Both the position numbers and the translations under genes were made by a program. Of a stretch of DNA of 64,000 bases, positions 42,071 to 50,063 are shown piece after piece. The first letter of the stretch is position 1; every line of letters begins with the position of its first letter. This DNA is from Saprospiraceae bacterium (GTDB lineage Bacteria; Bacteroidota; Bacteroidia; Chitinophagales; Saprospiraceae), in assembly GCA_026129545.1 (NCBI GenBank), contig JAHCHX010000001.1, positions 2,541,501-2,605,500 on the forward strand, written 5' to 3'. The notes beneath the pieces were generated by a model. The model saw only the letters and a list, made by a program, of their open reading frames with translations. It was not told the DNA's origin and ran no database searches.

Positions 42071-43514
42071 GCGCGGTGCTTTTTCCAATTTTGAACCTGA
42101 GAAAATACCGCCGGTGCTGCTCGTCTTGCACTTCGAGGCGGTAATAGCCTACCGGCAGGCCGCGCAGGCTGAAGGCGACACGGCCCTGTTCGTCGGTCGT
42201 ATGAAAAGCGCTGCGGTTGCCCGGCAACAGGTTCTCCACTTTCAGCACCTCTTCGTTTTTGGCATTGAATATACTGCCGCCTACCTTCCCTTGCAGGTAA
42301 AGGTTTTTGGGCAAATTGACCCGCAGTTGGCCTTTTGCTTCCACATAGTTGCCGGCATCCTTGGTCAGCAATTCGTAGTAATAAACAGACTCGTCGCCCC
42401 CCACCTGGAAGGTGGCATACAGGCTGTAGCAATCGCCGGGGCAGGGCTTCAATTTATTGTCGTCCACCGCCTGCACCCGCCACTTGTACGTCTGATCCGG
42501 CTCCAGTCGGACGCTCTGTGGCAAGGCAAGCAAGTTCTTCCGCTGCGTTTTTGTTTTGAGAATCAGGGAGTCCGCGCCTCGACCGGATTCCGCCACCTTG
42601 TACAACCACAGGTTGTAGTTCGCCTTGGCGGTCTCCGGCTTTTCCCGCTGCCACTGCAACACGAGCGAGTCTGCCTCCTCCGTACTAATGGTGGCACCGT
42701 CTTCCGGGTATTCGGGCACGGGCGGGGCTATTTTGACTTCATCAGGCCTGTCCTTCTTTCCTCCGAATATAATGCCCAGCCCTACCGTCACGCCTACGCT
42801 GTTGAAATGACACTTGCGCACTTCCGCCACCGTGGGCGCTGTGCGGAGGGCTTCGAGCAGCGCTTCGTTCGTCATGTTGGGGCTGAAATCGCCATCGAGG
42901 AAGCGATAGGCGTGGCGTACGTCCCGCACATGGCGAAAATTGCCCGAGAGTGACAGGTCAATGTTCCGCGCGAGCCCGATGTTCAACCGCCCGGCGGAAA
43001 GCAGCATGGGATTGAACTGTTTCGCAACGGCCTCATTATTAGTCTGGTATAGCGTAAACTCCTGAACGGGTGGCGTGCCGATATTGACCAATTGGCTGTA
43101 GTTCGGATAAGCGATTTGTGCAACGCCGGCTTTGGAAGACAACTCAAAATTGAGCCGCTTCGAGAGATTCAGTCTCAACACAGGCCCTAACCCGGCGGCT
43201 AATTGCCGCCAATATCCCTGCTCAATATCCGCCGTTTTCACAATGCTCAGGCCGGAGTTGCTTGCCGGGAGCAGGTCTTCATATTGGATGTTGTTTTTGT
43301 CCATGCCGCCGTAGAGGCCGAGGCCGAAATTGCCCCACATCAAGTCCAAGTGCCCACCAAATTGGTAACCCTTTGCCGCATACACGTTCTGCGACTTGAA
43401 ATCGCCGAGCGGGTAGGACAGACCTGCCTCGGGCAGCAAGCGGAGGCTGGCTTTTTGGGCCACGGCCATGTTCAAGCAGGCAAACATTAGGCTGAAAAGA
43501 ATGATATGTTTCAT
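42057..43514 (-). CDS. Outer-membrane protein with FN3-like and carboxypeptidase-regulatory-like domains
   Basis: 485 residues, signal MKHIILFSLMFACLNMAVAQ at ATG 43514. Residues about 20-235 look like a beta-barrel (YQFGGHLDLMWGNFGLGLYG, LNIGLARNIDLSLSGNF, SVGVTVGLGIIFGGK). About 240-370 reads as an Ig/FN3 unit (LVLQWQREKPETAKANYNLW, YKWRVQAVDDN). The C-terminus (390-480) looks like a prealbumin/SdrD-like regulatory fold (GKVGGSIFNAKNEEVLKVEN, GLPVGYYRLEVQD). First gene of the RHS operon and its likely surface anchor or export partner. The frame extends upstream to 43586 without coding character. Confidence 0.75.
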   Translation of the reverse strand: MKHIILFSLMFACLNMAVAQKASLRLLPEAGLSYPLGDFKSQNVYAAKGYQFGGHLDLMWGNFGLGLYGGMDKNNIQYEDLLPASNSGLSIVKTADIEQGYWRQLAAGLGPVLRLNLSKRLNFELSSKAGVAQIAYPNYSQLVNIGTPPVQEFTLYQTNNEAVAKQFNPMLLSAGRLNIGLARNIDLSLSGNFRHVRDVRHAYRFLDGDFSPNMTNEALLEALRTAPTVAEVRKCHFNSVGVTVGLGIIFGGKKDRPDEVKIAPPVPEYPEDGATISTEEADSLVLQWQREKPETAKANYNLWLYKVAESGRGADSLILKTKTQRKNLLALPQSVRLEPDQTYKWRVQAVDDNKLKPCPGDCYSLYATFQVGGDESVYYYELLTKDAGNYVEAKGQLRVNLPKNLYLQGKVGGSIFNAKNEEVLKVENLLPGNRSAFHTTDEQGRVAFSLRGLPVGYYRLEVQDEQHRRYFLRFKIGKSTAHEKD

Positions 43515-43787
43515 ATTGCTTGGGTTAATACTACACCGTTTACCATTAGATAGAGTCGGCTTATAAGACGGAAAATAGGAGCGCAAGAAACAGTGCTACA
43601 AGGCAGTAAAATGCTTTCATAAAATGTCATTTTAGGTGAAAAAATCACTCATTCAAACAGGAAATCCCCGCATACCCCAAATTGTTACCCTACCCCCCCA
43701 ACAGGTTACCGTCTCAAATAAAAATTTCTCGAAAAAAATTTTTCCCTTTGCACAGCGGTAACCACGCCACCACTTTTCCAACATAAC
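43515..43787. promoter_or_regulatory. Divergent control region between RHS operon and sigma-factor operon
   Basis: 273 nt, AT-rich towards the sigma gene. GTTACC occurs at 43684-43689 and 43705-43710, and inverted as GGTAACC at 43757-43763, an arrangement that could be an operator. A partial -7 match (TTCCCTTTG, ending 43750) lies 38 nt before the sigma start. No convincing TAnnTTTG promoter faces the RHS operon, so it may use an alternative sigma factor; this is inference. Confidence 0.4.
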
Positions 43788-44378
43788 ATGCACAACCCCG
43801 ACTTCGCACCGGAAGTCATCATCGCTGCACTCGTCAGCAACGCTCCCGCCCAGCGGGAAGCAGCCTTGCGAGCCTTGTTCGACAATGAGGGACTGCGCCG
43901 ACTATGCAGCGCCCATGTGCGCAAGCACGGCGGCAACCGACAAGACGGCGAGGATGTGTTTCAGGAAGCACTCATCGTGCTCGACCGAAAACTCCGGCTG
44001 GGCGACTATCGGGGCGAGGGCAGCATCGAAGCCTACTTCATGGGCATCGTGCGCTGGCATTGGTACAACGAGCAGCAAAAAACCGGACGAAACAACACCC
44101 GATACATGGAAACACCGCCCGAGCCGCCACCCAGCGGCGACCCCGAACTGGCGTTCCTCCTTGACGAGCGCCGAGACCACTTGGAAAAACTGTTGGAACA
44201 GATGGCTAATAAATGCCGCAACCTTTTGAAACTGTATCAGTTGGATTACTCCATGGAGGAAATCGCCAACCAAATGGGCTACGCCAGTGGTGCCGTAGCC
44301 AAGAAGGAAGCGTTTTTGTGTCGGAAGCGATTCAAGGCACTGTTGGAGAAATGGTTTGTCGGAGAAATGGAGAGGTGA
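43788..44378 (+). CDS. Sigma-70 family (ECF-type) RNA polymerase sigma factor
   Basis: 196 residues. Region 2 is visible as LCSAHVRKHGGNRQDGEDVFQ followed by EALIVLDRKL and GSIEAYFMGIVRWHWYN; region 4 as LKLYQLDYSMEEIANQMGYA with SGAVAKKEAFLCRKRFK as recognition helix. No region 1.1 or 3. ATG 43788. It heads the gene set with the membrane TPR and TPR-CHAT proteins (243 nt and 1.7 kb downstream), the common Bacteroidota arrangement in which a membrane protein may control the sigma factor. Divergent from the RHS operon. Confidence 0.9.
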   Translation: MHNPDFAPEVIIAALVSNAPAQREAALRALFDNEGLRRLCSAHVRKHGGNRQDGEDVFQEALIVLDRKLRLGDYRGEGSIEAYFMGIVRWHWYNEQQKTGRNNTRYMETPPEPPPSGDPELAFLLDERRDHLEKLLEQMANKCRNLLKLYQLDYSMEEIANQMGYASGAVAKKEAFLCRKRFKALLEKWFVGEMER

Positions 44379-44620
44379 CCAAAGGAGGCTCGCCAAGGCA
44401 ATTGTTCAGATTGTCGCAAGTAAATCGGAACGCTGTTCCGATATATGCCGCAACAGCGTTCCGGCGCACAAAAGCGACAATGTGAAATTCCCTCCTTGTT
44501 CATTGAAAATTGGACATTCAATTTTGAAATTTTCAATGTTCAATGGCCAATTTTCAATGTTCAACGACTTATGAGACACCCGCTATTGTCATAATCACAC
44601 CATCCACGCACAAGGTTATC
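44379..44620. repeat. Gap with two inverted repeats behind the sigma gene
   Basis: Inverted repeat 1: GGAACGCTGTT (44427-44437) and AACAGCGTTCC (44452-44462); its left arm is itself part of the palindrome TCGGAACGCTGTTCCGA. Inverted repeat 2: CATTGAAAATTGG (44501-44513) and CCAATTTTCAATG (44547-44559), embedded in loose repeats of TTCAATGTTCAA. No gene is visible. These may reduce read-through from the sigma gene to the TPR genes. Confidence 0.65.
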
Positions 44621-45493
44621 ATGCACGAACAACTACCAGACGAACACATCAAAAACTATCTGCAGGGGCGGCTCACCGCCCCTGAGCGGGCGGTTTTGGA
44701 GGCACTGGTCACTAGTGAACCTGACTTCGCCCGTCGCGTGAACTTGCTCCGTGTCGAGATGGCCGCCTCGGAGCTCCTCATCGCCGCCGATAGCCGCCAG
44801 TTGTTTCAAGCTTGGGCAAAACAAAAACGACGCGGAGCGGCAAACGGCAGCACGCTTGGCTGGAAAGTCGCTCTGGTCGTCGGTGCCCTATTTTTGGCCG
44901 TGTTGGTTTGGCTCCTTTTGCCTCCGGGCAATGCGCCCGCTCCACGAGCCGCCCCCATCACACCGGAATCACAAAAAAACACCCCTGTCATACCCGAAAC
45001 ACCCCAGCCACCACCGCCCGCACCCGCTTCGGAAAAACCCATAGCCAAGCGGCGTGCCCGCCCCGACTACCGCCTTTTGGCCATTCGCCACTTGGATGCT
45101 CCAAGCCCGTCTGCTTACCGGCGCGTTCCAGCCGAGGGCGTGTCGGATGCGATTGCCGAGGCGCAGGAGGCATACAGTGCCGGCGAATACCAACGGGCAC
45201 TCGACCTGCTCGCACAAGCCGAGGGTGAACGCGCCCAGTCCGCCACATTTTTGGCCGCCCATGCCCTGTTCCGCCTGAACCGGTTTGACGAGGCCGCCGG
45301 AAGATTCAGCGCCCTCGCGGAGCAACGCAGCCGCCAGTACCGCTACGCCGCCGAATGGGGTCTGCTGCTGTGCCGATTGGCTGAAATGCCCGAACAAGAA
45401 CCGGCCTTCCGGCAGCAACTTGATGCCCTGCTGGCCCAACCAGAGCACCCGTATTGGGAGCAGGCGCGAGAGCTGAAAGCAGCCATGCAATGA
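44621..45493 (+). CDS. Single-pass membrane TPR protein, putative sigma-factor partner
   Basis: 290 residues from ATG 44621 (MHEQLPDEHIKNYLQGRLTA). The N-terminal 85 residues are helical, like the cytoplasmic part of anti-sigma-type proteins (YLQGRLTAPERAVLEALVTS), but have no zinc-finger HxxxCxxC. A transmembrane helix VALVVGALFLAVLVWLLLPP spans about residues 86-105, then a Pro-rich linker, then TPR-like helices outside (AQEAYSAGEYQRALDLLAQA). The layout fits a membrane-bound regulator linking the sigma factor inside to a periplasmic partner. It ends 4 nt before the CHAT gene. Confidence 0.75.
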   Translation: MHEQLPDEHIKNYLQGRLTAPERAVLEALVTSEPDFARRVNLLRVEMAASELLIAADSRQLFQAWAKQKRRGAANGSTLGWKVALVVGALFLAVLVWLLLPPGNAPAPRAAPITPESQKNTPVIPETPQPPPPAPASEKPIAKRRARPDYRLLAIRHLDAPSPSAYRRVPAEGVSDAIAEAQEAYSAGEYQRALDLLAQAEGERAQSATFLAAHALFRLNRFDEAAGRFSALAEQRSRQYRYAAEWGLLLCRLAEMPEQEPAFRQQLDALLAQPEHPYWEQARELKAAMQ

Positions 45494-45497
45494 AGCG

Positions 45498-48395
45498 ATG
45501 CTACGCACGACTTCCATACTTTGCCTAATAGTTGCTCTGAGCCTCCCAAGTTGGACGGTTGCCCAAACCGATTCTGATGTGCGGAACGACTCGCTTTTGG
45601 CAGAAGAGTTCCTTAACAATGCCCGACAGCACCACAATGCCCATCATTATGCGGAGGAAATAACCTCAGCGACCAAAGCAATTGACATTTTTACGCGCCT
45701 CTACGGCTCAGACCATCCCAAGACCGCCTTTGCCCGTATGTTCGTCGCCCGCGGATTGCGGGAACTCAACCGGGAGCAAGAGGCCCTCCACCTGTACTTT
45801 CAAAATTTGCCTGTTTTTGAAACCGCACGCGATACGTTGCGTCAAGCCATTTGCCACCACCAAATCGGTCTGACCCTTCGCAAGCAATATCGTTTTCGGG
45901 AAGTGCACCACCACGAGGAAAGAGCCTTGGAACTCCTGCGCCCCGACAGCGTCCGATTTGCGCGTGTCATGGCCGATGTACGGGTAGGTATCGGTTCGGC
46001 GCTGAATGCCGAAAAAAAATTCCACGCGGCCATTCCTCCATTGGAAAATGCCCGTGCAGTATATGCCGACCGACAAAACCACGAGGGTTTGGGCTACGCT
46101 GGCTATCATCTCGGAAATGCTTGGTTCGGGCTGCACGACTTCGCAAGAGCAAGAGAACAATATCTGTTTGCCTTGTCCAAACTGAAAAACCTGCTGAAGC
46201 CCGGCGACTCTTACTTCGCTGACCTGTATGTGAAAATCGGGTGGTGTTGCCAGCAAATGGAAGAATCCGAGACTGGCTTGCGCTATCTGCTGGAAGCCAA
46301 GGACATATACCTACGAGAAGGCGCAAAAGACCTCGACTATATCCAATTTCTACAAGACCTCGGCTCGTTTTACCTGCGCGAAAAACAACCTGAACTGGCC
46401 ATTGAGCAACTCGAAGCCTGCGTCTCTGCCAATGAAAAATACTATAGCGGCAAGGATTTTCACCTCATCGGAACCTTGCAGGTATTGGCCGAGGCATACG
46501 TCTCGGCACATCGGTACGCACAAGCCGAAGTGTGCTACCGCCAAGTGTTGCGCATCATTGAAGAACATTTGGGCGGCAACTATGCCCAATTATTCCGCGT
46601 TTACACAAAATTGGCCGAGTTGTCCCTTGCGCAAGGCGATTGGAGCTCCTGTCTGCTACGCTGCGACACAGCATTTGCCGCCGCTGGTTACTCGTTGCAA
46701 ACCCCATCGGAAGTGCTGCCGCGCGACCATTTCCGCGAACTTTGTCTATTGTACTCCCGAACGCAATATCGCGTCTGGGAGCAAACACGCGATATTGCCC
46801 TGTTGTCTCGGTCAGAGCACTTCGCCGCCCTTGCCGCCGAAACCCTCTTTCACGAAGTGGAGGAAATCACCGTCAACAGCTCCCGCGAAATTTTCTACGA
46901 CCTCGACCACCCCGCATTGGAACATTGGCTCGACACGCGCTTAGCACTTTTTGTCGCCACTGGCGATGCCCGACATGCCGAAGTGGCCTTTCAAATTGCA
47001 GGCAAAAGCAAAGCCTTCCTGCTTGCCGAGGCGATGCGACAACTCGGTGCGCTTCGGTATGCTGGCATATCCGACACACTTATCCTCTCCGAGAGCAGCC
47101 TCCGGCAACGCATCGTCTTTGCTGAAAAAGAACTGGAAACATCCCGCTTTATGGCCGACGCACACCAAGACAGCAATCTGCTCTGGCTTAATAGCAACCT
47201 GACCGAGTGGCGACAGGAATATGATGCCTTGTTGCGCCAAATCGAGCGCGAGCACCCCGCCTACTTCCAACTTCGCAAATTGGGCCGCGACATTCCCAGC
47301 GACGAACTGCACCGCCGCACACTCGCCCCCGACCAAGCCCTCCTGCTCTTCAGCCAAACGGCCAACAACCTGCACCTTTTCGTGCGCACCCGCGACACGC
47401 TGCTCGTACACACGCTGCCAATGGATGCCTCACTAAACGATGCGCTGGAACAGGTGCAGCAATCCCTGAGCGCATACCACACCGCCGATATGCCCACCGA
47501 TGCCCTTTACGACAGCAGCTTGGACCGTTATGTGGCTGCCGCACAAGAGGTGTACCAGCAACTTATAGCGCCCGTAGCCGCCGTGCTGCCCGAACGCATC
47601 GTACTCATCCCCGACGGCAAACTTTGGCACTTGCCGTTCGGGGCACTCCTGTCCGGCGCCCCTATGGATGCGGACAATTTTCGCACCTACCCGTTCTGGC
47701 TGCGCGAAAAGGCGCTTAGCTACTCCCTTTCGCCAAACCTACTGCTCGAAATCAAGCCACCACCTGTCAAAAAAGCAGAAAAAAAGTGGCTGGGCATTGC
47801 TCCATTTTCCCGGCAGCAAGACGCTCAAACCGCCGCAGCCAACCGCCGCTTCCATACCCTGCCCTATTCTGGCGAAGAGGTGCAAGCCATCGCCGCGCTC
47901 GTGAAAGGCGATACTTGGCTGGGCTCAGCCACCAGCCTGACCCGCTTCCGCAACGACGCGCCACGGTACACCATGCTCCATTTGGCCACGCACAGCCGAG
48001 CCGACGACCGTCAGGGAGACTTTTCATTCGTGGCCGCCTCATCGGACGGCGAACTGTTGTTGGCCAAAGATTTGTTCGCGTTGGCGCTGGCTGCCGACAT
48101 GGTGGTGCTCTCGGCTTGCGAAGCGGGTGGGGGGCGACTCCTTCGAGGCGAGGGCATCATCGGCTTGGTGCGGGGGTTTCTGTATGCTGGCGCTCGCAGC
48201 GTGGTCGCCTCTCAATGGGTGGCACACGACAGAAGCACGGCCGACCTCATGGTTGACTTTTACCGCAATCTGCAACAAAGTATGACCAAGGATATGGCGC
48301 TGCGCAAGGCGCAAATCAATTTCGCACACCAACACCCAGCGCAAGCGCACCCGTTTTTCTGGGCGGGGTTTCGGGTGTATGGGCATACTCACTGA
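45498..48395 (+). CDS. Exported TPR-CHAT protease-like protein
   Basis: 965 residues. A Sec signal (MLRTTSILCLIVALSLPSWT, cleavage after VAQ) precedes TPR repeats (residues about 30-440) and a helical linker, then a caspase-like CHAT domain (about 640-965). The catalytic pair is present: His at about 832 in LHLATHSRADD and Cys at about 874 in VVLSACEAGGG, with GEGIIGLVRGFLYAGARSVV and HPFFWAGFRVYG completing the fold. It should therefore be an active cysteine protease located outside the cytoplasm. It is the third gene of the sigma-TPR-CHAT set, 4 nt after the second. Confidence 0.88.
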   Translation: MLRTTSILCLIVALSLPSWTVAQTDSDVRNDSLLAEEFLNNARQHHNAHHYAEEITSATKAIDIFTRLYGSDHPKTAFARMFVARGLRELNREQEALHLYFQNLPVFETARDTLRQAICHHQIGLTLRKQYRFREVHHHEERALELLRPDSVRFARVMADVRVGIGSALNAEKKFHAAIPPLENARAVYADRQNHEGLGYAGYHLGNAWFGLHDFARAREQYLFALSKLKNLLKPGDSYFADLYVKIGWCCQQMEESETGLRYLLEAKDIYLREGAKDLDYIQFLQDLGSFYLREKQPELAIEQLEACVSANEKYYSGKDFHLIGTLQVLAEAYVSAHRYAQAEVCYRQVLRIIEEHLGGNYAQLFRVYTKLAELSLAQGDWSSCLLRCDTAFAAAGYSLQTPSEVLPRDHFRELCLLYSRTQYRVWEQTRDIALLSRSEHFAALAAETLFHEVEEITVNSSREIFYDLDHPALEHWLDTRLALFVATGDARHAEVAFQIAGKSKAFLLAEAMRQLGALRYAGISDTLILSESSLRQRIVFAEKELETSRFMADAHQDSNLLWLNSNLTEWRQEYDALLRQIEREHPAYFQLRKLGRDIPSDELHRRTLAPDQALLLFSQTANNLHLFVRTRDTLLVHTLPMDASLNDALEQVQQSLSAYHTADMPTDALYDSSLDRYVAAAQEVYQQLIAPVAAVLPERIVLIPDGKLWHLPFGALLSGAPMDADNFRTYPFWLREKALSYSLSPNLLLEIKPPPVKKAEKKWLGIAPFSRQQDAQTAAANRRFHTLPYSGEEVQAIAALVKGDTWLGSATSLTRFRNDAPRYTMLHLATHSRADDRQGDFSFVAASSDGELLLAKDLFALALAADMVVLSACEAGGGRLLRGEGIIGLVRGFLYAGARSVVASQWVAHDRSTADLMVDFYRNLQQSMTKDMALRKAQINFAHQHPAQAHPFFWAGFRVYGHTH

Positions 48396-48429
48396 AAACC
48401 ACTTCCCGTAGTGCATTGTTTCTCCCGCC

Positions 48430-49950
48430 ATGTTGCCCGCTGTGAACATCGTCTGGCTGAAACGCGACCTGCGCCTGAGCGACCATGCACCGCTTCAAAC
48501 GGCCATCGCCGAAAGGCTGCCCCTGCTGCTGCTCTACTGCTTCGAACCGTCGTGGATGCGCCATCCTGACAGCGACGTGCGGCACTGGCGATTCGTGTGG
48601 GAAAGCCTGCGCGACATGGAGGCGCGTTTAGCGCCGCGCGGGATCCCGCTGTATTGGCTGCACGGCGAGGTGCTGCCCGTGCTGGATGCGTTGCGCGACA
48701 TCTTCGAGGTAAAAACAATTTTTTCGCACGAGGAAACAGGCAATCGGCTCACCTTCGACCGCGACTTGGCAGTAGCGGATTTTTGCAAAAAACACGGCAT
48801 CGCGTGGCGCGAATTTCAGACAGGTGGTGTGGCACGACGGCTTTTTAACCGAAAAAATTGGGAGCAAAAATGGGTGGACACCATGAGCCAACCCTTCGCC
48901 GAACCGGATTTTTCGCAGTGGCAACCCGCCATTTTGCCCGACGATTTTTTGCAAAAATTCAGGGCAAACCCGCTGCCACCCGCCCTTTTTTCGCCCGAAA
49001 AACAAATGCAACCCGGCGGTGAAAATCCCGCCCGGCGCTACCTCGACAGTTTCCTCCACGAGCGCAAGTCACAGTATTTCAAACACATAGCAAAGCCGGA
49101 AGAGGCGCGGCGCAGTTGCAGCCGTACCTCGCCTTATCTGACTTGGGGCAACCTGAGCATGCGGCAGGTGTGGCAGGCGACCCGCGCGGCCACCGAGCAC
49201 ACGGGCGACCGCTACAACCTCGGCCAGTTCACGAGACGCCTGTTCTGGCACTGCCACTTCATCCAAAAATTCGAGGCCGAGTGCCGCATGGAGTTTGAAA
49301 ACCTGAACCGGGGCTTCGACACCATCCGCACGGAAACCGACCCCGCGCTCGTGGCGGCCTGGCAGGAAGGCCGCACCGGATTTCCGCTCGTGGATGCTTG
49401 TATGCGCTGCGTGGCGGCGACGGGCTATCTCAATTTTCGGATGCGCTCCATGCTCGTTTCCTTCCTCACGCACCAACTTTGGCAACCCTGGCAAGCAGGT
49501 GTCCACCATTTGGCGCGGATGTTTCTGGACTACGAGCCGGGCATTCACTATTCGCAGTTTCAGATGCAGGCAGGCACGACGGGGGTGAACACGATTCGGA
49601 TTTACAACCCCGTGAAACAGGCCGAAGAACACGACCCGGAGGCCGTTTTTATAAGAAAATGGCTGCCCGAACTGGCCGATTTGCCCGCGCCTTTCGCCCG
49701 CGAACCGTGGAAAGTGACGGCTTTGGAGGCGGCTTTTTACCAGTTCCGGCCCGGCCTCGATTACCCCGCGCCTGTCGTGGATTTGGAAAAAACCAGCGCC
49801 TTCGCCCGCGAAATGCTCTGGAAACACAAAAAAGACCCGCTTGTGAAAGCCGAAAACCAGCGCATCCTTCGCGTCCACACGAAGCGCAAGGATGCCAATG
49901 AGAGCAGCGTGATGGGTGATGCGAAGACAGTGCGGCGGTTGTCGGGGTAG
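48430..49950 (+). CDS. Cryptochrome/DNA photolyase family protein
   Basis: 506 residues. The N-terminal antenna domain begins NIVWLKRDLRLSDHAPLQTA; the C-terminal FAD domain shows SPYLTWGNLSMRQVW, GQFTRRLFWHCHF, DACMRCVAATGYLNFRMRSM and DYEPGIHYSQFQMQAGTTGV followed by NTIRIYNPVKQAEEHDP. These are family-defining FAD and DNA contact regions; the protein either repairs pyrimidine dimers or is a light sensor, and the sequence alone does not settle this. ATG 48430, 34 nt after the CHAT gene and on the same strand. It ends inside a hairpin that may be its terminator. Confidence 0.88.
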   Translation: MLPAVNIVWLKRDLRLSDHAPLQTAIAERLPLLLLYCFEPSWMRHPDSDVRHWRFVWESLRDMEARLAPRGIPLYWLHGEVLPVLDALRDIFEVKTIFSHEETGNRLTFDRDLAVADFCKKHGIAWREFQTGGVARRLFNRKNWEQKWVDTMSQPFAEPDFSQWQPAILPDDFLQKFRANPLPPALFSPEKQMQPGGENPARRYLDSFLHERKSQYFKHIAKPEEARRSCSRTSPYLTWGNLSMRQVWQATRAATEHTGDRYNLGQFTRRLFWHCHFIQKFEAECRMEFENLNRGFDTIRTETDPALVAAWQEGRTGFPLVDACMRCVAATGYLNFRMRSMLVSFLTHQLWQPWQAGVHHLARMFLDYEPGIHYSQFQMQAGTTGVNTIRIYNPVKQAEEHDPEAVFIRKWLPELADLPAPFAREPWKVTALEAAFYQFRPGLDYPAPVVDLEKTSAFAREMLWKHKKDPLVKAENQRILRVHTKRKDANESSVMGDAKTVRRLSG

Positions 49951-49975
49951 GCTCTGTTTGTCCCCACCCCGACAA
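49939..49975 (+). terminator. Hairpin at the end of the photolyase gene
   Basis: Arms TTGTCGGGGT (49939-49948) and ACCCCGACAA (49966-49975), perfect 10 bp, with the stop codon TAG overlapping the first arm. No clear U-run follows, so termination efficiency is uncertain. Confidence 0.5.
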
Positions 49976-50063
49976 GTCACTTGCCTTTAGGCCCCGTCGC
50001 GCCACGTTTCTCCAATTTTGAAAGTTCTACCGTCGTCATTTTCAAAAACAAAAAACGACAGGT

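Noticed and set aside
45498..48395. CHAT protein as part of a type III-E CRISPR (craspase) system
   Set aside because: No Cas gene or array in the window, and the protein has a signal peptide.
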